Positions 7,049 through 14,000 of a DNA stretch of 16,260 nt are shown piece by piece (the first letter of the stretch is position 1; each line of letters begins with the position of its first letter). This DNA is from an uncultured Clostridia bacterium (lineage in GTDB: Bacteria > Bacillota > Clostridia > Christensenellales > Aristaeellaceae). The stretch spans positions 1 to 16,260 of the forward strand of contig CAKUOX010000053.1 of NCBI GenBank assembly GCA_934670175.1, given 5' to 3'. The translations under genes and the position numbers were made by a program. The notes under the pieces are model-generated. The model saw only the letters and a list, made by a program, of their open reading frames with translations, was not told the origin of the DNA and did no database searches.

Positions 7049-7867
7049 TCACAGAATCCTGTCCTTCCCAGACCTGAGCAGCACATCGATCGCACCGGCA
7101 TCCGGCAGCGCCGCATCGTAATCCTCGCGCAGGCGGCGGCGCGCCGCGCCGGCATCGCTGAAGCTGGGCACGCCGTCCAGCCGGCGCAGGCTGGCGAGCT
7201 CATTTTCGCCGTAAATAATCACATCCAGCAGCTCCGCGCCCGCGCGGTGCAGCGTATAGCCATAGCTGCGGGCGCGCGCAAAATCGTATTCATCAAAGGC
7301 GCACGCCTCGCGGCCGCAGAACAGCAGCAGCGCGACGCCCCGCGCATCGCAGGCAATGGCGTCGCCCAGCGCCGCGCGCAGCGTTTCCGCTTCGCCCCAC
7401 GCCAGCGAGGGGCATATCTCGCGCCGGAAGATCAGCCCGCCCGCCGCGTCCAGGCAGAGCTGCACGCTGCACGGCGCTTCAAATTCGCCGCTCATCCGGC
7501 AGGCATGGCGAAACATGCTCAGGAAATTCTTGCACGCCGGCCGCTGCGCCTCCACCGCCGCTTCGCAGTCGAGCAGCGTTTCGCCGACGCAGACGAGCCA
7601 GTCCGCCGCGCGGCGCCCGACCCCGGGCACGCGGGTCAGCGCGCGCGCGTCGGCGCGGAGCGTGGCCTGCGCGCTGCCAAAGTGCTCCACCAGCTGCGCC
7701 GCCATGCCGCTCACATCCTGCCTGGGCAGCACGAAGCAGAGCAGAAATTCCATCAGCTCGCGGTCGTTCAGCCCATCCGCACCCTCGCGCAGCAGGCGGG
7801 CGCGCAGCCGGTCGCGGTGGCCGCTGTGATCCGCTTCCCGAAGCTCGATCCTCTCAAATTCATTCAT
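7049..7867 (-). CDS. RadC-like protein with a degenerate JAB/MPN domain
   Basis: The 272-residue protein resembles clostridial RadC. The N-terminal half has the typical GHRDRLRARLLREGADGLND opening, then EFLLCFVLPRQD, and a helix-hairpin-helix VPGVGRRAADWL (80-91). The second half (about 130-228) keeps the outline of the JAB/MPN domain: VQLCLDAAGGLI, a central RGVALLLF strand, and LLDVIIYGENELASL. The zinc site HxHP...S...D expected after the central strand is absent. The sequence there reads FCGREACAFDEYD, with no His pair. It is therefore probably not a metalloenzyme. RadC's role is unsettled even where intact. ATG at 7867 lies 4 bp past the dnaX stop; a start at 7909 would overlap dnaX by 38 bp and add residues unlike RadC. 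I give no symbol because the key motif is missing. Confidence 0.78.
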   Translation of the reverse strand: MNEFERIELREADHSGHRDRLRARLLREGADGLNDRELMEFLLCFVLPRQDVSGMAAQLVEHFGSAQATLRADARALTRVPGVGRRAADWLVCVGETLLDCEAAVEAQRPACKNFLSMFRHACRMSGEFEAPCSVQLCLDAAGGLIFRREICPSLAWGEAETLRAALGDAIACDARGVALLLFCGREACAFDEYDFARARSYGYTLHRAGAELLDVIIYGENELASLRRLDGVPSFSDAGAARRRLREDYDAALPDAGAIDVLLRSGKDRIL

Positions 7868-7871
7868 CGCA

Positions 7872-9464
7872 TTAATCCGTAAGCTCGATCTTGTCGCGCC
7901 CAAACACATCGTAGGACTGCTCGATCACCTGCCGCGCGGCCTTCGTGGCCTGAGGCCTGGCGCTTGAGCCGCGCTGGGTCAGCCTGACGCGCACCGGCAC
8001 GCCGAAGCTCTCGCTCAGCGACGCCTCCATCAGCGCGGCCTTCGGTTCCAGCAGCTTCTGCACCATGATGCCGTCGCGCCCGAATTCCAGCGTGACCACA
8101 CTGCCGTCGAAGCCGCCGAACGCGGCCTTGGGCAGCATGCTGCGCACGCTGGGGTTTTCCGCGCCGAATTTCTCCATTGCTGCCAGATACTGCGGCGGCG
8201 GCGTCTCGGCAGGCGCGGCGGCGGGAGGCGCAGACACAGCCGCCTTCGGCGCGGGCGCAGCCGCTTTGGGCTCAGCCGCAGATGCGGCGGGCTTCGCGGG
8301 TGCAGGAATCGCGCCGGAAGCGAGCATTTTTTCCATTTTTTCCAGCCGCTCCGTCAAACCCGCGTCCGCCTCCTGTTCCGGATGGCAGGCGCGCACGGCG
8401 GCCAGCTCCAATATGGCGCGCGGCAGCGTCGCCCACTTGATGTCGCCCTCGACGCGCATGAACAGCTCCATATCCCGCATCAGCTGCTCGCTGCCCGCGC
8501 GCTTGCCCTGCTCGACAAAGCGCGCCGCATCTTCGGGCGTGAGCTCGGCGATCTTTGCCAGCTCGTCGCCGACCGCCTGCCCCAGCAGCACGTTGCGCAG
8601 GTGCGCCGCCACATCCCGTGAGAACACGCGCGGATCGCTGCCGCGGCGCATGACCGCATCGATATGCTCCAGCACCGACGCCGCGTCGTAGTTGATGAGC
8701 GCATCCGTAAATTCGAACATGAGATCGCGGCCGGTGGTGCCGAGCACGTCCCGCGCCAGCTCCGCCGTGACCACGCCGTCCGTAAACGACAGGCACACGT
8801 CCATCAGCGACAGCGCGTCGCGCATCGCGCCCTCGGCAGCGCGGGCGATTTCCAGCAGCGCGTCCTCCTCGGCGGTGCGGCCGATGCCCTGAAGCACCAC
8901 CTTCAGCCGGCCGACGATGGCCGGAACGGAAATGCGGTGGAAATCGAAGCGCTGGCAGCGCGAAAGCACCGTAGCGGGCAGCCTGTGCGGCTCGGTGGTC
9001 GCCAGAATGAACACCGCGTGGCGCGGCGGCTCCTCCAGCGTTTTAAGCAGCGCGTTGAACGCGCCGGAGGAAAGCATGTGCACCTCGTCGATAATATAGA
9101 CCTTATAGCGCGTCAGCGTCGGCGGATAATTGATCTTCTCGCGCAGATCGCGGATTTCGTCCACGCCGTTATTCGACGCAGCGTCGATCTCCAGCACGTC
9201 CATGCAGCTTTCGGTCTGCAGCGTCCGGCAGATCTCGCATTCGCCGCAGGGATCGCCGTCCACGGGATGCAGGCAGTTCACCGCCCGCGCCAGCACCTTG
9301 GCTGCGGTGGTCTTGCCGGTACCCCGACTGCCGCAGAAAAGATAGGCATGGCCGATGCGTCCGGTCTCGACCTGCCGCTTCAGCGTGCGCACCACGGCGT
9401 CCTGATCCACGATTTCCGAAAATGTATTGGGCCGCCATGCGCGGTAGAGCGCCTGATAACTCAT
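7872..9464 (-). CDS. dnaX: DNA polymerase III subunits gamma/tau (clamp-loader ATPase)
   Basis: DnaX forms the ATPase core of the clamp loader that places the sliding clamp on primed DNA. Visible from the N-terminus: Walker A GSRGTGKT (45-52), the zinc module with Cys 64, 73, 76 and 79, the LEIDAASNNGVDEIR segment, Walker B YIIDEVHML (123-131), sensor ATTEPH (155-160) and the arginine-finger SRC (168-170). A Pro/Ala-rich linker follows around residues 375-415, and then a roughly 100-residue tau-type tail. ATG at 9464 gives 530 residues, with GGAGG (9479 to 9475) ten bases away. A TTG six bases earlier is too close to that site. It leads a three-gene transcript with the RadC-like gene (4 bp gap) and the exported transglutaminase-like gene. 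Confidence 0.96.
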   Translation of the reverse strand: MSYQALYRAWRPNTFSEIVDQDAVVRTLKRQVETGRIGHAYLFCGSRGTGKTTAAKVLARAVNCLHPVDGDPCGECEICRTLQTESCMDVLEIDAASNNGVDEIRDLREKINYPPTLTRYKVYIIDEVHMLSSGAFNALLKTLEEPPRHAVFILATTEPHRLPATVLSRCQRFDFHRISVPAIVGRLKVVLQGIGRTAEEDALLEIARAAEGAMRDALSLMDVCLSFTDGVVTAELARDVLGTTGRDLMFEFTDALINYDAASVLEHIDAVMRRGSDPRVFSRDVAAHLRNVLLGQAVGDELAKIAELTPEDAARFVEQGKRAGSEQLMRDMELFMRVEGDIKWATLPRAILELAAVRACHPEQEADAGLTERLEKMEKMLASGAIPAPAKPAASAAEPKAAAPAPKAAVSAPPAAAPAETPPPQYLAAMEKFGAENPSVRSMLPKAAFGGFDGSVVTLEFGRDGIMVQKLLEPKAALMEASLSESFGVPVRVRLTQRGSSARPQATKAARQVIEQSYDVFGRDKIELTD

Positions 9465-9496
9465 ATTCAACCGACCTCCAAAATCAATCCATATTA

Positions 9497-9525
9497 ATAA
9501 TACCGCATTTCGGCCGAAAACAAAA
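9497..9525 (-). promoter_or_regulatory. Weak candidate promoter of dnaX
   Basis: On the minus strand TATTAT (9502 to 9497) is a fair -10 box, but the -35 region 17 bases upstream (TTTTGT) matches poorly. A perfect 12-bp palindrome TTTCGGCCGAAA (9508-9519) fills the spacer and might be an operator. The dnaX ATG is about 33 bp downstream. Confidence 0.35.
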
Positions 9526-9565
9526 GAACTTTTTACAGCGCGATAAAAACATTTCGCGCTTTTGA

Positions 9566-9574
9566 TGCTATAAT
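9566..9574 (+). promoter_or_regulatory. Extended -10 promoter of murG
   Basis: TGC followed by a perfect TATAAT (9569-9574) forms an extended -10 element 45 bp before the murG ATG. The -35 position has only an A-rich stretch (9546-9551) with little match to TTGACA, which is acceptable for extended -10 promoters. Confidence 0.6.
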
Positions 9575-9619
9575 CTATCAGGACGTTTGAAAACCGAACG
9601 TTCGGGAGGGATATTTTCG

Positions 9620-10690
9620 ATGAAAAAGATCGTAATGACCGGCGGCGGCACGGGCGGCCACGTTACGCCGAATCTCGCGCTGATTCCGCGGCTTCAGGCC
9701 GACGGCTGGGAGATTCACTATATCGGCGCGGCCAACAGCATCGAGCAGCAGCTGATCTCCGCAGTGCCCGGCGTGAAGTTTTATTGCGTTTCCGTGGGCA
9801 AGCTGCGGCGTTATTTCGACCCGAAAAATTTTTCGGACCCGTTCCGCGTGATCAAGGGCGTGGCGCAGGCCACGCGCATCATCCGCAGGATCAAGCCCGA
9901 CGTGGTGTTTTCCAAGGGCGGCTTCGTATCCGTGCCGGTGGTCTACGGCGCGCACTTCAACCATGTGCCCGTGGTGACGCATGAATCCGATCTTACGCCC
10001 GGACTGGCGAACAAGCTGTGCCTGCCGTTCGCGTCGGCGCAGTGCTGCACCTTCCCCGAAGCCGTGAAATATGCCAAGGGCAAGGGCGTGTATACCGGCA
10101 CGCCGCTGCGGCCCGAAATTTTCGAAGGCGACCGCGAGCGCGGCCTGAAGACCTTCGGCCTGAACGCAAACCTGCCGGTGCTGATGGTGGTGGGCGGCTC
10201 GAGCGGCGCGCAGGCCATCAACGAATGTGTGCGCGAGGCGCTGCCGCAGCTGATGCAGGGCTTTCAGGTGCTGCACCTGTGCGGGCGCGGCAATCTGAGC
10301 GACCGGCTGGCCGGCAGCAAAAACTATGTGCAGGTGGAATATCTGGATCGCGAAATGGCGGACGCGTACGCCTGCGCCGACGTGCTGATCTCCCGCGCGG
10401 GCAGCAATTCGCTGTGCGAAATTCTGGCGCTGAAAAAGCCCGCGCTGCTGATCCCCTATCCGATGGGCGCAAGCCGCGGCGACCAGATTCTCAACGCCGA
10501 ATCCTTTGAAAAGCGCGGGCTGAGCCGCGTGATGCAGCAGGATCAGATGACCGCCGAAACGCTCGCGCGCGAGGTCATTCGCCTCTACCACGATCGCGGC
10601 GCGCTGATGGACGCCATGGCGGCCGAGCACACCGGCGGCGGCGTGGATCGCGTGCTGGAGCAGATCTACAAGTACGCAAAGAAAGCATAA
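9620..10690 (+). CDS. murG: UDP-N-acetylglucosamine--undecaprenyl-PP-MurNAc-pentapeptide GlcNAc transferase (MurG)
   Basis: MurG adds N-acetylglucosamine to lipid I, giving lipid II, the peptidoglycan building block, at the inner face of the membrane. The 356 residues are normal for the family. Motifs: GGGTGGH (8-14) near the lipid-I site, SKGGFVSVPV (98-107), HESDLTPGLANK (121-132), GGSSGAQAIN (192-201), ISRAGSNSLCE (257-267) and YPMGASRGDQILNA (280-293) in the UDP-GlcNAc domain. The HESD and ASRGDQ variants match the Bacillus/Clostridium subgroup and not the Gram-negative HEQN type. ATG at 9620 is preceded by GGGAGGG (9604-9610); a TTG at 9587 would put that ribosome site inside the gene. 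The gene stands alone, outside any division and cell-wall cluster, and is divergent from dnaX. Confidence 0.95.
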   Translation: MKKIVMTGGGTGGHVTPNLALIPRLQADGWEIHYIGAANSIEQQLISAVPGVKFYCVSVGKLRRYFDPKNFSDPFRVIKGVAQATRIIRRIKPDVVFSKGGFVSVPVVYGAHFNHVPVVTHESDLTPGLANKLCLPFASAQCCTFPEAVKYAKGKGVYTGTPLRPEIFEGDRERGLKTFGLNANLPVLMVVGGSSGAQAINECVREALPQLMQGFQVLHLCGRGNLSDRLAGSKNYVQVEYLDREMADAYACADVLISRAGSNSLCEILALKKPALLIPYPMGASRGDQILNAESFEKRGLSRVMQQDQMTAETLAREVIRLYHDRGALMDAMAAEHTGGGVDRVLEQIYKYAKKA

Positions 10691-10727
10691 AACCAGGGTG
10701 CCGAAAAGGCTTGTATTGTAATGATAA

Positions 10728-10758
10728 GGGGGCTGCCGCAATCTCTGCGGCAGCCCCC
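10728..10758 (+). terminator. Hairpin copy 1, 37 bp after murG
   Basis: GGGGGCTGCCGCA (10728-10740), loop ATCTC, TGCGGCAGCCCCC (10746-10758): a perfect 13-bp GC-rich stem. Its position suggests a murG terminator. No T-tract follows (ACAGGATG), so it may act only as an RNA-stabilising end or as part of a repeat element. An identical copy is at 10958-10988. Confidence 0.5.
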
Positions 10759-10957
10759 ACAGGATGTTGACAAAGTCAACAGACTGCCAGACGCTGAAAA
10801 GCCCTGCAAGGCAAGGAAACGCGGGCTGCAAATGAGGGCGCATATTTAAACATATGTAACCGATTTTGCAGCCCGTGTTGACGAAGTAAGCAGAAATTTC
10901 AACTTTGTCAGAGATCGTTCAGGAAATTTCTGCGTTTGTGGGGCTTATCAGCGAACT

Positions 10958-10988
10958 GGGGGCTGCCGCAATCTCTGCGGCAGCCCCC
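10958..10988 (-). terminator. Hairpin copy 2, 20 bp after the repeat protein gene
   Basis: This is an identical copy of the 31-bp palindrome at 10728-10758, including the same loop in the same orientation. On the minus strand it lies 20 bases past the stop codon of the repeat protein gene, where a terminator is expected. It lacks a following T-tract on that strand (AGTTCGCT). Confidence 0.5.
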
Positions 10989-11008
10989 ATGTTTGTCTTT
11001 TCCGCGGC

Positions 11009-14000
11009 TCAGGAGACCTTTACCTTGAAAGTTGCAGTCGCCTTTTTGTTGTCCTTCGACGTGCAGGTGATCGTGACCGTGCCCTTCTTCAGCGCCGTCA
11101 TCGCGCCTGTTGCCGAGTCGATCTTCACGATCTTCGCATTGCTGCTCTTCCACGTCACCTCTGGATACGTCGCGTTCTCCGGCAGCGCCGCCGCCGTCAG
11201 GCCGCTATCCTCCGCGCCCACGGCCAGCTGCAGCACCGTCTTCTTCGTCAGCGCCTCGCCGTTATGATACGCCGTCACGCTCTTGACCGCCGTCTTGCTT
11301 ACCGTGATCGCGCACGTCGCCTTCTTCTTCGCATTGTCTATCGCGATGCAGCTGATCGTCGCCTTGCCGACGCCCTTCACCTCAAACGCGCCGCTCGCTT
11401 CGTCGATCGTCACGACGTCCGGCCTGCTGCTGACCCACCTGACGCCCGTCACCGTCGCGTCCGCAGGCGTCACCGCGCCCGCAAAGCCGGTGTTCAGCCT
11501 GCCCCTTTCGTTCTCGAAATTCAGCGTCAGCTTCGTCTTTGTTGCGCCGTTGTAGGTGAGCTTCACCTTCGTGACCGCGTTCTTTTTCACCGTCACATTG
11601 CACGCCGCAGCTTTGCCGCTGCCGTCCCGCGCCGTGGCGGTAATCACCGCCGTGCCCGGCTTCAGCGCCGTCACCACGCCGTTTTCGTCCACCGCCGCGA
11701 TCTCCGGCGCGCTGCTCGTCCAGATAAGCGCCTTGTCGTAGGCGTCCTTCGGGTTGACCGTCGCCTTCAGCTTCAGGCTCCGATTGTGCAGCACCGTCGC
11801 TTTTTTCGTGTTCAGCTTGATTCCGGTCACCGCCCTGCGAATGACCGTTACCTTGCAGCTCGCGGTTTTGCCGCTGCCATCCCGCGCCGCGGCGGTGATC
11901 GTCGCTTCGCCCGCCGCATGCACCGTCACCACGCCGTTTTCATCCACCGTCGCGATCTCCGGCGCGTCGCTCGTCCAGACGAGCGTCTTGTCGTAGGCGT
12001 CCTTCGGTGCGACCGTCGCCTTCAGCTTCAGCGTTCCGCTTTGCAGCAGCACGCTCGCCTTTGTCTTGCTCAGCTTGATGCTCGTTACGGGCTGATTAAT
12101 TACCTTCACTGTGCACTGCGCCTGATGGCCGCTGGCCGCCGTCGCGGTGATCACCGCCGTGCCCGGCGCGACGCCCTTCACCACGCCCTTGCTGCTGACC
12201 GTCGCGATGCTCGGATCGCTGCTTGCCCATTTGACCGTTTTGTTCGTCGGCTTGCCGCTCAGCTGTGCCTTCAGCGTTGTGCTCTTACGGATCACCACAT
12301 TGCGCTCGCCTGCGCCGCTGATGGCGATGCCCGTCGCGCCCCTCGCCTGCGCCGTCACCCTGCAGGAGGCGGACAGATCCGAGCCGTCGGTCGTCCTTGC
12401 GGTGATAATCGCCGTGCCCTTCGCCGCCACGCAGGTGATCGTGCCGTCCGCGTCCACCTTCGCCACCGCTTCGTTGCTGCTTTCCCAGATCAGCGCCCTG
12501 TTCGTCGCGTCCTCCGGCAGTACCGTTACATGCAGCGTGTCCACCTTCTGCCCCTTGCCCAGGCAGAGGGCGCTGGGGTTCAGACTGAGCGAAGCAACGT
12601 CTATTGCATTTCCGATTCTGTATTTATGGCCGCGCTGCTTGCACCACGTTTCCGCGTATGAGCCCGCCTCACATTGCACGAGCGTATCCTTTGGAATCGC
12701 ATTGCCGTCAATCCAGCTCATGCCTGCGGGCAGCTTGATCACTTTCAGACTGCTGCAACCTGCAAAGGCAGCGTCGTTAATGCCATACAGGCTTTCCGGC
12801 AGCTCGATGCTTTCCATGCTGCTACAATCCTTAAAAGCTTCATTGTTGATCTCCACCACGCCCTCGGGAATCACAATGCCAGTCAGAGCGCTGCAGCCAG
12901 AGAAGGCGCTATCGCCTATGCTCGTTACGCTATCCGGTATGCTGATGCTCGTCAGGATACTACAGCCAGAGAAGGCGCCATCCCCTATGCGCGTTACGCT
13001 GTCCGGTATAATAATGCTCATCAGGCTGCTGCAGTCGCTGAAGGTTCCGGAAATGATGCCAAAAACGTTCGCTCCACTAATCTCTGTTATGCCTTTGGGA
13101 ATACGAATACTTGTCAGGCTGATGCAGCCAGAGAATGCACCATATCCGATGCTTGTTACGCTGTCCGGTATGCTGATGTTCATCAGGCTTTTACACTCAG
13201 CGAAAGCTTCCGCACCAATGCTCGTTACGCCGTCTGGTATGTTGATGTTCGTCAGGATACTACAGCCAGAGAAGGCGCCATCCCCTATGCGCGTTACGCC
13301 GTCCGGTATAATAATGCTCATCAGGCTGCTGCAGTCTCTGAAGGTCCCGGGAATGCAAAAAGCTCCCCCTCCACTAATCTCTGTTATGCCTTTGGGAATA
13401 CGAATACTCGTCAGGCTGATGCAGCCGGAAAAAGCAGCATCGCCAATGCTTGTTACGCTGTCCGGTATGCTGATGTTCATCAGGCTTTTACACTCAGCGA
13501 AAGCTTCCACACCAATGCTCGTTACGCTATCTGGTATGCTGATATTTGTCAACCGCTTGCACTTGTAGAAAGTATTATTTTCAATGCTCGTTACGCCATC
13601 CGGTATGCTGATGCCCGTCAGGCTGATGCAGCCGGAAAAAGCAGCATCGCCAATGCTTGTCACGCTGTCTGGTATGCTGATGCCCGTCAGGCTGCTGCAG
13701 CCTTCGAAAGCAGAATCGCCGATCGCCGTAACCGGCACGCCTTTGATCGTTTTCGCAGGAATATCCGCATTCGTTGCGCTGCCGATATATTTCGTGATCG
13801 TACATTTGCCATCTTCTATGGTGTATTCGTAATCCACCAATGCATCCACCAGATATTCGATGGGGTTGCCATACCCCTGCGCATAGGCTTCTGCCACCGT
13901 GCCCGCATAGCATTGCACGAGCGTATTCTCCGGAATCGCACCGCCATCGATCCATTTCACGCCCCAAGGCAGCCTGATGCTTTTCAGGCTGCTGCACCCT

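Larger units (their letters stand above)
10728..10988. other. Intergenic palindromic element bounded by identical hairpins
   Basis: The 318-bp gap between murG and the repeat protein gene holds no credible gene; short frames at 10905-11267 and 10908-11153 run into other features. Instead it carries a series of inverted repeats. Identical palindromes sit at each end (10728-10758 and 10958-10988). Inside are GTTGAC/GTCAAC (10766-10780, 3-base loop), CGGGCTGCAAA/TTTGCAGCCCG (10822-10832 with 10865-10875), and GCAGAAATTTC/GAAATTTCTGC (10890-10900 with 10923-10933). GTTGACAAAGTCAACAG (10766-10782) recurs imperfectly at 10877-10893, and TGACAAAGT recurs inverted as ACTTTGTCA (10902-10910). It could be a decayed insertion or MITE-like element, or a structured bidirectional termination region. 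No transposase or clear target duplication is visible. Confidence 0.5.

Noticed and set aside
5068..7077. Plus-strand frame of 669 codons
   Set aside because: It overlaps the whole exported transglutaminase-like gene on the other strand, has no ribosome site or recognisable domain, and shows shadow-frame composition (His/Arg-rich).
7036..7203. N-terminal extension of the exported protein to 7203
   Set aside because: It would bury the signal peptide inside the protein and overlap the RadC-like gene; the ATG at 7035 has a good ribosome site.
10905..11267. Plus-strand 120-codon frame after murG
   Set aside because: It crosses the palindrome and the end of the LRR gene on the opposite strand, with no ribosome site or domain similarity.
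11264..12661. Plus-strand frame of 465 codons, Arg/His-rich
   Set aside because: It is antisense to six clear Big_2 domains; GC-rich codon use leaves the opposite strand open.
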